Below the pieces are notes generated by a model. That model worked only from the letters and a program-made list of their open reading frames with translations, was not told where the DNA came from and ran no database searches. A stretch of 64,000 bases of DNA from Harmonia axyridis. Lineage: Eukaryota; Arthropoda; Insecta; Coleoptera; Coccinellidae. The position numbers and the translations under genes are program-made. The first letter of the stretch is position 1. Each line of letters starts with the position of its first letter. Positions 45,348-55,558 of this stretch are shown here, piece after piece. Location of the stretch: contig NC_059501.1 in NCBI RefSeq assembly GCF_914767665.1, positions 36,184,501 through 36,248,500 of the forward strand, given 5' to 3'.

Positions 45348-46180
45348 TATAAATATCAAAAAACTGACAACTTTGTGTCTATTCCTCCACAATAATATAT
45401 CTTTATGACTTTATGATCTATTTGGTTTATTTTCGTCTTGTAATATAATTCCAATTTTAAAAATTACAAAATTAATAACCAACCAAAAGAAAATTCGAAA
45501 TAATTAAAACTGTACAAATTGACAAACGGTTAACAAATTGAATAACAGAATTAACATAAAGACAGACGAACGTTTCGGAATTTTTGTATTTAATTACACA
45601 ATTTTTAATCGTCAGTCCTATAGTGCAACAAAATTACTGAATTTACCAACTCACCACTTGTATATCTACTTCACAAAAATTGCAAATGGGGAACTTCAAA
45701 CTAAACGTAACTGTTTCTCTAGTAAGGATTCACAGAGAAAGCAATTACTTCGGTTAGACATAGTCATAGATTCCTTTCTTGTTATTTTCATGAAATACAT
45801 ATACAAATCGAAATTTACAACTGAAAACAATTTCAGAAATTTTAAATTTATACTTTGGTTGGTAATGACTCTTAATCAATAAATGATTACTTCAAATTAT
45901 AAAGGTTTAATGAGTTTACTGGATGAAGAATATTCAATATAAATATCAAAAAATTTTGTCTATTCCTCCACAATAATATATCTTTATGATATATTTGGTT
46001 TATTTTTGTCTTGGAATACAATTCCAATTCTGAAAATGACAAAATTAATAACCAACCAAAAGAAAATTCAAAATGAATAAAACTGTACAAATTGAGCCAA
46101 CGGTTAGCAAATTGAATAACTAAATTAACATAAAGACAGACGTACCTTTCGGAATTTTTGTACTTGATAATACAAAAAAA
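45348..46180. repeat. Tandem duplication, offset 589 bp, one copy split by the LINE
   Basis: 45348-45600 matches 45937-46180, sharing TCTATTCCTCCACAATAATA, TAATAACCAACCAAAAGAAA and TTAACATAAAGACAGACG. The start of the second copy (45897-45936, TTATAAAGGTTTAATGAGTT) matches 40841-40880 on the other side of the LINE. So copy 1 was cut in two by the LINE insertion. Confidence 0.85.
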
Positions 46181-46184
46181 TCAA

Positions 46185-47620
46185 TAAATTTTTGTATCGT
46201 TTTGAAATCTTGTCATCGTGTCAACATGGTTTCAGAAAAGGTCGGTCAACCCAAACAGCGATATTCAATTTCATCGATAAACTCTATGATAATATAAATG
46301 AAGGTAAATGGAACATAGCATTATACATGGATTTGAGTTGATGTTGTTTCACATGACTTGCTTCTTGAAAAAGTGGATAGATTAGGTCTTCGCGGTAAAA
46401 TAAACCAACTTTTGAAATTTTACCTAAGTAATAGAATGCAATTAGTGGAGGTCAATGGTTGTAAATCCATTCTGACCATTTCCTCGGGTGTTCCCCAAGG
46501 CTCCGTGCTTGGACCCTTGCTGTTTTTATTATATATCAACGACTTGCCAGATATTGTTGAGAATGCTGAGGATCTAACATTGTTCGCAGATGACATTACA
46601 TACTTATGCTCGGGAACCTTGCTCACTGACGTTTTATGTAAAGCACAGAGGCACATAAATTTATTTTTTGATTGGTTAGAATCGAACGAGTTGTTTCTAA
46701 ATTCTTCTAAAACGCTTTTTGTTTGTTTTAGGCTTAAGAACTACTTAGAACATAAAAATAAAAGTTTTCTGTTTAGGGTGAAACATAGGTCAATTGAGTA
46801 TGCTACCATCACAAAATTTGTAGGTATAATCATTGATGACAGCCTCAACTGCTATCAGCATATTGAATGTTTATGTAAAAAATTGTCTTCTGTTTGTTAT
46901 GCTCTTTATACGTTAAAATCTATAACCAATATGGAAATTCGCATGGCTTATTACAATGCTCAATTCAAGTCAAGGATAATTTATGGCCTTGTATTCTGGG
47001 GGACTTCTCACGCACTAAATCGAGTCTTTCTTCTTCAAAAGAGAGCATAACGACACATGGCTGGAGTTCCTATGAGAACATCATGTAGAGAGCTTTTCAA
47101 AAAATTCGGTGTTTTGCCAGTGGTATCTCAATTCATCTTGGAAATTGTAACCTATGTAAAAACTAATGACGGTTCATTTCTGCGTATGAATTACAAGCAT
47201 ACTTACTCAACAACACACTCTTCGCAACTAATCATACCACGTCACACTCTGGTGGGATATGAGAGGTCTCCCAGATATATGGGAATTAAGAAAAAAGTAC
47301 TATAGGGATATTGAAAGTGTACAAAGTTTCAGAAGGGCAGTTAATGATTTCTTAATGTCTCAATGTTTCTATACCCTAACTGAATATTATGATTGTTGTA
47401 AGCATATCAGGTTAGGAAGTTGATATATTTAATAGGTTTTAAATAATGGCTAGTTTGTGAAATTTTCCATTCTATTGTTGTTTTATTGACTTGTCTAATA
47501 CGTATTTGTAATATGTCGCTATGGATGAATAAATTATTAGTGTTAATTTAGTTGCCATTTCTTGGTGTAGTTATATATGTCGCTATGGATGAATAAATTA
47601 TTATTATTATTATTATTATT
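46185..47620 (+). pseudogene. 5'-truncated LINE reverse transcriptase pseudogene
   Basis: It starts in the RT fingers (HGFRKGRSTQTAIFNFIDKL, then ALYMDLS). Here the catalytic-Asp block DLSKAF has lost about 8 bases, causing a frameshift before DVVSHDLLLEK. It continues with SGVPQGSVLGPLLFLLYIND and FADDI, then FVGIIIDDSLNCYQHIE and LVFWGTSHALNRVFLLQKRA. A stop at 47048 follows, and the frame reopens with MAGVPMRTSCRELFKKF. The 3' end ATGTCGCTATGGATGAATAA is present twice, 64 bp apart (47512 and 47576), followed by an (ATT)n tail. Confidence 0.85.
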
Positions 47621-47639
47621 ATTACAATGTGCCATCTCA

Positions 47640-47985
47640 TTAATCAAATTGACAAGTCGTGTATTATTTGACGACAACAATTTATCATGTACAACATTCA
47701 CTAATTTATGACGGTAATTAATTATTTTTACACACTGTACATGTATAAATGAATAAATAAAATAAAATAAAATTCTTGTGTCTCTCTTTCCAAGAACTCT
47801 CTTCGTATTCGTTCACAATCACATTCATCAATAATATCCTATAACATGTATATTAAAAAAGTTGAGGATATTTCCGATTCAACCAGAAAAGAATATTCAA
47901 CAAAAAATTGTACATCAGATGCATTTTGCGCCATTGCACTTACCTGCAAAATTTCATAAATATTGTCCTTTTCGTTCAAAAAATA
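47640..47985. other. Gene-free stretch
   Basis: AT-rich, nothing recognised. Confidence 0.35.
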
Positions 47986-47989
47986 TTTA

Positions 47990-48600
47990 CTGGTTCCATA
48001 CTTTATCCCAAACCTGTATACACTCAAAATATCGAGATGGTCGGATTTGTTGTTACATATTTTTTTTTCGATATTCTGATTTCACACAAAGTTTGAAATC
48101 GTTATTCCATTCACCAACACATGCAAAATCTTAACCCGATCAGATATGTTGTCACAGAAATATTGGAATGTTTTTTCCGAATATTTTTCTCGAATTTTTA
48201 ATAATTTTGATGTGACCAGCTCAAAACATACATATAATAAAATTATTATTTAATTTGGACACTCAAATTCTCAACTACATCTATTTATATTGGACAAGTT
48301 TTTTCGATATTCGTCTTGAAATTTCTGTGGTTTTGATTATTTTACTGACTCGAAATTTTGCACGAAGCTTGAAATATTTATTCCATATATACAATAGTGT
48401 CGATCGGATTCGTATTCTTGTAAATAAGTATAGAGTTTTATTTTCCAATATTTTTATTAGATGCTCTATGATTCTGATGATTTTATCATATTGAAATCTC
48501 ACCTAAAATCTCAACGCCGTTAGCTCTGTAGTCAAAGAAATATTAGGTACCTAATTATTTTTCGAGATTTCACTTGAATTTCATTTCGATCGAAATTGCC
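47990..48600 (+). repeat. Degenerate tandem array, about 110-bp units
   Basis: Roughly five units share CGGATTTGTTGTTACA-, AAATATT-, TTTTTTCGATATT-, TTGAAATTTC- and CTCGAAATTTTGCACGAAGC-type blocks with heavy divergence. Related single units occur at 22610-22700, 24590-24910 and 32020-32060. Confidence 0.5.
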
Positions 48601-48609
48601 AATTTGAAA

Positions 48610-48830
48610 TAACCTGGAAAAAATTCCAAACGCCATATTTATGGAACCACTAGTCCTATTTTGCCCTTAACGAATTTCACCGCGACATTCTAAATCGGCA
48701 TCTACTTTGTAACTTTGAGTTTCTAGGTCCTTCTATTCGGTAGTTATCGTGTATACGACCGGTCAGATAGAATCGAACGAATTTAAGGACGGAATCATCA
48801 TCACCTTATCGTTCGAGATTCCAGGCTCAA
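48610..48830 (+). repeat. Shared upstream block before gene 8
   Basis: CAAACGCCATATTTATGGAA, ACCGCGACATTCTAAATCGG, GGTCCTTCTATTCGGTAGTT and GACGGAATCATCATCACC are arranged as upstream of genes 5 and 6. A further partial copy lies at about 51585-51680. Confidence 0.6.
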
Positions 48831-49257
48831 AATTCGAAAATTACACACACATTAACGACATGAAAAAGCGACCATTCGGAGAAGAGTGGTCGGAAAAACA
48901 TTCAGAGTTATACCAAATGAAATAATAATCAACATAGAAAATGGTGAGTAGATTTCACGGTTCTTCATATTCTCATTGAAAATTAATTTCAGTTCAGTAT
49001 CATCGTCCACACAATGTTGAAATTAAATTTCAAAGCGCTCCTCAGATATTTTTTCGGACACTGAATAGTTATGAAACTACTTTTTCGAACCTATCAATAG
49101 AACCTGAGACCAAGGATATGATAAAAATGAAAAATTACTGACGATAATATCAATATCAATACATTGAAACATATTTATATGAAAGAGAAATTAAATTATT
49201 AATTTATCATTATAAATTTTGAATACCATTAGAATGAGTTCAATCGAACTATACCTT

Positions 49258-49410
49258 AGGTCAAGTTCATTCGCATTAAATTCGAATTTTGGCAGACCAA
49301 CGAACGGTGAAAGGTCTTCGTCATTCAAGAGGGCAGGGTACCGTCGGATTTCATCATCAGACCACTGCCAATTTCAGTATATATACCTCGAACTGAATGA
49401 GTCAATATCA
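49258..49410 (+). promoter_or_regulatory. Predicted promoter of cuticle gene 8
   Basis: AGGTCAAGTTCA is at 49258-49269, GGTGAAAGG at 49306-49314 and TATATATA at 49378-49385. The initiator TCATAC has its A at 49410, 32 bp from the TATA start and 23 nt before the ATG. Confidence 0.7.
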
Positions 49411-49432
49411 TACTAACTAGTGCAGTTTAATT

Positions 49433-50274
49433 ATGGCATTCAAAGTAAGTTGGTTCTTTCTTAATACAAGTAAAAAAGCCGATAAAATTGAATAATATTC
49501 TAAATGGAGAAATTTCTTTTTCAGTTCGTGACTTTCGCCGCCCTTGTGGCTGTTGCCCGTGCTGGTGTCCCCTTGGGATATGCCGCTGCTCCAGCTGTTT
49601 CCTACTCCAGCATCTCAGCTCCAGTTGGCCACTACGCCGCACCAGCTGTAGCCCAAGTTGCATCATACGCAGCTCCAGCTGTTTCCTACTCCAGCATCTC
49701 ATCACCAGTGGCTCACTATGCTGCTCCAGCTGTTGCTAAAGTAGCCACCTACTCTGCTCCAGTCGCCCACACTTACTCTTATGCTCCATCTGTCCAGACC
49801 TATTCATCTCCAATTGCCCATACTTATGCCGCCGCCCCAGTAGCTTATGCTGCCGCCCCAGCTATCACCAAATACGCTGCTCCTCTTGCCTACGCCACCC
49901 CAGTTGCCAAAACTATTGTTGCCGAACCAGAAGCACCAGCTAACTACGATTTTGGATACTCCGTCAACGACCCCCACACCGGAGACAGCAAATCCCAACA
50001 AGAATCTCGCCACGGTGATGTTGTCCAAGGAAGCTACTCCCTCATCGAATCCGATGGAACCAAACGTACCGTAGAATACACCGCTGATGCCCACAATGGT
50101 TTCAACGCTGTTGTACACAAAGAACCAGCTACCGTAGCTGTCAAAGCCGCCGTACCAGTTGTTGCCAAATATGCTGCACCAGCTATCTCCTATGCTGCCC
50201 CAGTTGCCAAAGTAGCTTATGCTGCTGCACCAGCCATCTCCTACGCTGCTGCCCCAGCACTTTACCATCATTAA
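49433..50274 (+). CDS. RR-2 cuticle protein, gene 8 of array (2 exons, 253 aa)
   Basis: Secreted chitin-binding cuticle protein. Exon 1 is 49433-49444 (MAFK); the intron is 80 bp; exon 2 is 49525-50274, ending TAA. The signal peptide is residues 1-17, then GVPLGYAAAPAVSYSSIS. The first unit has PVGHYAAPAVAQVASY, a Gly in place of the usual Ala. There is one YSYAPSVQTYSSPIAHTY unit as in gene 7. The RR-2 domain is about residues 145-204 (ESRHGD, KRTVEYTAD). The N-terminal repeats look like gene 4/5 while the promoter and linker look like gene 7, a mosaic that suggests gene conversion. At the position where the others have AATAAA it has AGTAAA (50348-50353). Confidence 0.95.
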
Positions 50275-50359
50275 ATGATGGACATCGACCATTTTTATTG
50301 TAAATAGATTGTTTTATTTATTTTGGCAAATATGCCAGAGATTCTTGAGTAAAGTTCTT

Positions 50360-52288
50360 ATATTTATTTAATTGGGCTATTAATTATTTATCTAAAGCAT
50401 TCCTTCAAATTTTCATCAATTCATTTCATTGATCACATCGTTTCTGTCTTATTTATATTCTGTCATGTAAAGTCCGATTTGAATTTCAGTTATTCCTGGA
50501 CAGGTTCTAGAGAATACGTTCAACACCTACCTAGTTACATGAGTTTTCTTCCACTTCTTCATTTGACAGATTGCAAACATATTTGGCAGAATATTCAATT
50601 CTATTGATTGACACTATTTTATTTCGACAGGTTTGGTCAAGCATTCACAGTTGTGTTAACAACGTGATGTGCCTTGAGTAGAGTCGGGAAACTTTGATTA
50701 GATCTATAGCAGAAACAAGCTATTTTTGCCGCTAATTTAATCAAATAAACAATGAAGAACTATGAAGCAAAAGTATAGAGCTGGCTCTTCTAGCATTTCC
50801 TACTCATCCCACTCTGTGGAGCTGAGAGATAACTGTGTGTTGAAGCAAAGAAGAATGTTTGGAACATCGTCAAGATATTTCTTTTAAATTCAACTTTTAT
50901 AATTGATGTAGAGGATATTTACGAATCAAAAGTTTCAGTTTCTCAGATGTAACACTCTCAGATTTCTTTTACTTTTGGTACATTTAAAGAGCAGCTTTTA
51001 TCAATTTGAAAATTTTGAAAAAATTTGATGGTGTTGAATCCGGAGGCTTCAGTGGCCACCGAATTTTTTAATTATCTGAAGTTCATAGATTATAATAGAT
51101 AGACACTTGGTTGATTTTCTGTGTGAAACTGAAACTTTTGATGATTTATTTAGTTTGATAAAATATTCATTTATCATATTATATATTTTTGAAAAGAGAA
51201 AAAAAAGCTATTTTATTATTATAGAAATTTTTATGGTTCCATTAACAAAAAAACGAAAGTTTGTATTATAAGTTTGAAACTAATGAATACAATGAAAAAC
51301 AATTGATTACACCAATGGATTGAACTGAAAAAAGTGACTATAGCATATTTTTGTTTTATGTTAATAGCACCAGTAATGAAGAAGTTATGAGAACTTTTCA
51401 TTTCATGCCATTTTCTCATATAGCTTGAAAACAGTTGAACTTAAAAGGTTGCGGTTTCCATCAAAATAATTACCCCAAAAGTCGAACCTCAAAATGTGCT
51501 ATTCATTTTTTTTTTCAAGCTCAAGGGAATTTTGAATTCAAGACACCCGATACATCTAAAACCGAAATCTCATCGTATATATACTTTTGAAATGATCCGA
51601 AGAAACTAAATTTCAATCAGCTATGTTCACGGGACCTCTAGTCGTATTTGGCTCATTGGCGCGCATACGGATAATGAACTACTTTTTTTGAAAAAAAAAT
51701 TGTACACCATTGAGATATTTCGAGCAGAAAATCATTTCTGAATTCCTTATTCAATTTCTGACGTAATTCATCATTTCGCATTTATAAAACATCAAGAAAA
51801 CAAAATTTCAAAAATTCATTTTCCGAAATTCAACAGAATATAAACATGAATTTGATTTTATGTATTGCCGCCATAATTTCAAACACAAAATTACATTTCT
51901 TTAAACCAGTATCTTCAGGTTATATTATTAATTCAACTTGTTTCCCTATGTAGTTGATAAAACTCTTATGGAATTTCTATAATGAATTTCTCATTTTATT
52001 GATTTTTTGGTAATTCCCCTATTTTCATAATTTATTTATTCATTTATTATTTATTGAGTAATTTATCAAAAACAGTTTATAGCAATCGCATGAGTACCTT
52101 GACATAACGAATTTCAGTATTTTTTGTAATTTCACAATTTAGATATGTTACACTACTTTACTCAGGCATAAAATAATTAGTAATAATTACGGTACAATAA
52201 CCAACAATTTCCTTATGTATATTCTGAAGTGATTCTATTATATTTTGTGTGATTTAGATTTTCAACTTTTATTTCGTATATAATATAT
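50360..52288. other. Gene-free intergenic DNA after gene 8
   Basis: No gene. A partial copy of the shared upstream block lies at about 51585-51680 (CACGGGACCTCTAGTCGTAT). The rest is AT-rich without recognisable features. Confidence 0.45.
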
Positions 52289-53784
52289 ATACAGGGTGGC
52301 CACTTTTTCAATGGGATTGTATTGGTAACTTTTAAACCATAAGAGTTAGAAGGTCGGTCAAATGGAGAAAAAGTTGCATGCATAGAAGCATTATCAAGCA
52401 GTTCAAACAAATCGAGATTATCAGGGCCGGTTATTGAGATATCATAAGAAAAGTAAATTCTGTCATTTTGATTTTTCTTTTTTCCCCACTTTATTACAAA
52501 TATTATTCAAAAATGTTACGGGAATTTTTTATTCGACAGTAAATTATCCTCAATTTGATGTAACCAGATTTCGTTTCCAACGTTTCGTGCTCTCTGGGTC
52601 ACCCTCAACCTCATTTTTTCAATACGAACCTGTATATTTTATGACACTTTTCGAAATAACTTTTAACGCTGAATTCAACGATATATCATACAATGTCATT
52701 CAAAGTTGATTTTCAGGTGATTTTGACCCTTATCCAAATTTCTCTGGGTCGGATCTGTATTACATTTCGGTACCTTTAGTTTAATTAACAACATGCAATA
52801 CATTTCGATGAGAAAATCAACTTACTCATCTTGAACTGAATGGAACATATCAGAATCAAATCAAGAAACAAGTAATACTTATTTATTGATTTATTATTTA
52901 CCCTGTTCACTTTACAAATAATAATTATTTACATATTTCAATTCATAATAATTAAACGAATTATCATTTAATGAAAGAAGAATCGAATGATTATTCGAAA
53001 GTAAATGAAAATGAATGAATTAAGTGTTCGAAATGTCCACCATTTTGTGAAATGCACTTAACGGTTCTGGAACCCATACTTCTTATACATTTGCTTATTT
53101 CGTCTTCTTGAATACCTTCCAATACATTCTCAATCTTCTCGCGAGAAATCACTATTGTTGGATTTGTCATTCATTCCGTTGAAACAAATTACAGAATCGA
53201 ACTTTATTTTGATATCATTACGATATAAGTTTTGCAAGGCTTGGTATTCAAATTTAAAATTATTGTATTGGCGTCTCTTGACTATTTTATTAACAGCAGT
53301 TTTTGATAAATTGCATTGACTACAGACCCGACCCAAAGAATTTTGGATAAGGGTCAAAATCTCCTGGAAATCAACTTAGAATGACATTGTATGATATATC
53401 GTTGAATTCAGCGTTAAAAGTTATTTCGAAAAGTGTCATAAAATATACAGGTCCGTATTGAAAAAAATGAGGTTGAGGGTGTCCCAGAGAGCACGAAACG
53501 TTGGATACGAAATCTGATTACGTCAAATTGAGAACAATTTACTGTCGAAAAAAAAATTCCTGTAACATTTTTGGATGATATTCGAAATAAAGTGGGAAAA
53601 AAGGAAAAATCAAAATGACAGAATTTACTTTTCTTATGATATCTCAATAACCGGCCCTGTTAATCTCGATTTGTTTGAACTGCTTGATAATGCATGCAAC
53701 TTTTTCTCCATTTGACCGACCTTCTAACTCTTATGGTTTAAAAGTTACCAATACAATCCCATTGAAAAAGTGGCCACCCTGTAT
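52289..53784. mobile_element. Foldback Tc1/mariner-like element, 460-bp inverted repeats
   Basis: The ends ATACAGGGTGGCCACTTTTT (52289) and its complement (to 53784) begin arms of about 460 bp (to 52755 and from 53328). The 570-bp interior encodes pieces of a transposase on the minus strand (see 53000-53357). It is an internally deleted, non-autonomous copy. Confidence 0.85.
53000..53357 (-). pseudogene. Internally deleted transposase (HTH start joined to C-terminus)
   Basis: From 53357 the frame has an HTH-like start (NLSKTAVNKIVKRRQYNNFK, then EYQALQNLYRNDIKIKFDSV) and stops near 53130. In a shifted frame it is followed directly by ENVLEGIQEDEISKCIRSMG and the terminal NGGHFEHLI. The C-terminal GGHFEH motif is typical of this insect transposase family. 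The entire DDE core is missing. Confidence 0.7.
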
Positions 53785-53789
53785 ATAAT

Positions 53790-55370
53790 TCATTGCGAAA
53801 TTTCTATAAAATTTCTGAGAAATAACTCATTACTTTCATCGTATAATTTTAACATTTGGTCACTTTTTGAAAATATCCCCTGCTCAAATCCAGACCAATA
53901 CACATAATACATACAAAAATATGTATGTTGTGAGTATCCAGATATACTCAATAACTTGGTTGATTTCAAATATACAATGTCCCGTTTGATGTCGGTCTAA
54001 CGTACTACTAGTTATGCTTAAATTTCATGTTATGAGCAACAACAGAATGTTTATGGTCACTAAAACTACCTTATCTTGGTAACCACAAATAGAGTTAAAA
54101 TATATTAACTTGTTTGATATAAATGTCAGTCCAACATGCATAATCATGCTCAAAGAATTCAGCACAACGTCAGGATTTAGACGATGCCTTGTTAATTCTT
54201 ATGTGAATTGAGTGAACAGAAGAGTGAAATAATTGCAACATTAATTATTTCCATACTTTTCGCTATTTTGAAATGTAAAATACATTCAATAGGAATTTAT
54301 ACTCATTCTGCTCATCTTGCCATTGATAAATATTATCAGCAAAAAAGAACTCGATTCAAATACTTGATTAATTCGATTTTCTTGATATCTACAAATAATT
54401 GTATTTGGAGAACATAATGAATTTTGAAATATCTCAAATATATGATATAACGCAATAAGATTATCTCTTTTAATAATAATATTTTATATGCTTTTCATTT
54501 TTTGAATTTTGGAAATTTATTGTGCTTACGTATTGTAAAAAACTACATTTTGATATCCATATTTCTAATATTTATTCATTTTTATCGATACCTATGCATT
54601 TCGAATTTGAAAACTGTTGAGATTAATGGTCAAATTATAGCTTTATGAATGCCGTCGAATCGCTGTTGCACCAGTTGGATGAATTGTGCAAGGTTCCCAA
54701 CTTAAAAAAATTTCAAAAGAATTGGAAAAATCCCACTAAGGGTTCCGTAACGTAAATATAACCCCTCCATTAATTTGGAAACTAGAGATTCGATCGAAAT
54801 GAACATTTGTGTTTGGATGTGTAATAACAATGCTTGCATTTGAAATTTGAGTTTAAAAAACATTGTTAAAAGGTTCCAGCCTTCTCACTGCATATAGAGA
54901 ATTCTTATATCAAAAATTCCTTTATAGAAAACAGCATAATAATACACAATTAATAAAAAACTAAAAAGTTTTAGTAAACGAAATTAATTACCGTCGATTA
55001 AAATCTAGCAATAATATTTTTCAAGCAAATTTTCACCATTAAGTTCAAATTATGAATTGAAGAAGCAATACTAATTATACATCATGTGAAATGAATAGAT
55101 AATATTCTTTTAGTTTTAAAGTCCTATTCTACAGTTTTCAAAAGTATGAAATTTCATAGGAGGTCATTTTTTTTTTCATCTTAAAGATTTTGAAGGTTTG
55201 TCATTGAAAATATTGAAACTAGGTATACAGGTATGTGTATCATTGTATGATTATGTATGATTTCACAAGTGAACTTGCATATTTTATGTTATTCAAACTT
55301 GAAAATTGAGAAATTTCCAACTACTTGTTAGATGAATTATCTTTTTATCGAATCACCCCAAGTAAATTCA
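53790..55370. other. Gene-free intergenic DNA before gene 9
   Basis: AT-rich, no gene, repeat or transposon end recognised. Confidence 0.45.
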
Positions 55371-55380
55371 CTCGATTTCG

Positions 55381-55537
55381 ATATCAAGTTCAAGTATAAG
55401 CGTCGAGAATTTCGGCGATGTCTCTGCAGGTGAAAGGCTGGGGATTCAAAGAGGGCGGGGATTTTAGTGTTTCGTTATAGCGCCTACCACCATATGGGAT
55501 TCAGTATATATAGATTGGCTGATGCAGGGAACTATCA
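55381..55537 (+). promoter_or_regulatory. Predicted promoter of cuticle gene 9
   Basis: ATATCAAGTTCA at 55381-55392 keeps the second half of the shared site but has lost the first AGGTCA. GGTGAAAGG is at 55429-55437 and TATATATA at 55505-55512. The initiator ATCACA has its A at 55537, 32 bp from the TATA start and 22 nt before the ATG. Confidence 0.65.
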
Positions 55538-55558
55538 CAACCGATACATACTTCGATC

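Noticed and set aside
52570..52600. CGAAACGTTGG-like stretches in the arms at 52570 and 53494 as further hammerhead motifs
   Set aside because: The preceding CUGANGA and stem are missing; only the short GAAACGTTGG string matches.
54208..54417. Small frames in the AT-rich gap before gene 9 and after it (54208-54417, 57252-57461, 58500-58697, 59162-59401)
   Set aside because: Short, hydrophobic or Lys/Ile/Asn-rich, no motif, no regulatory context; expected by chance at this base composition.
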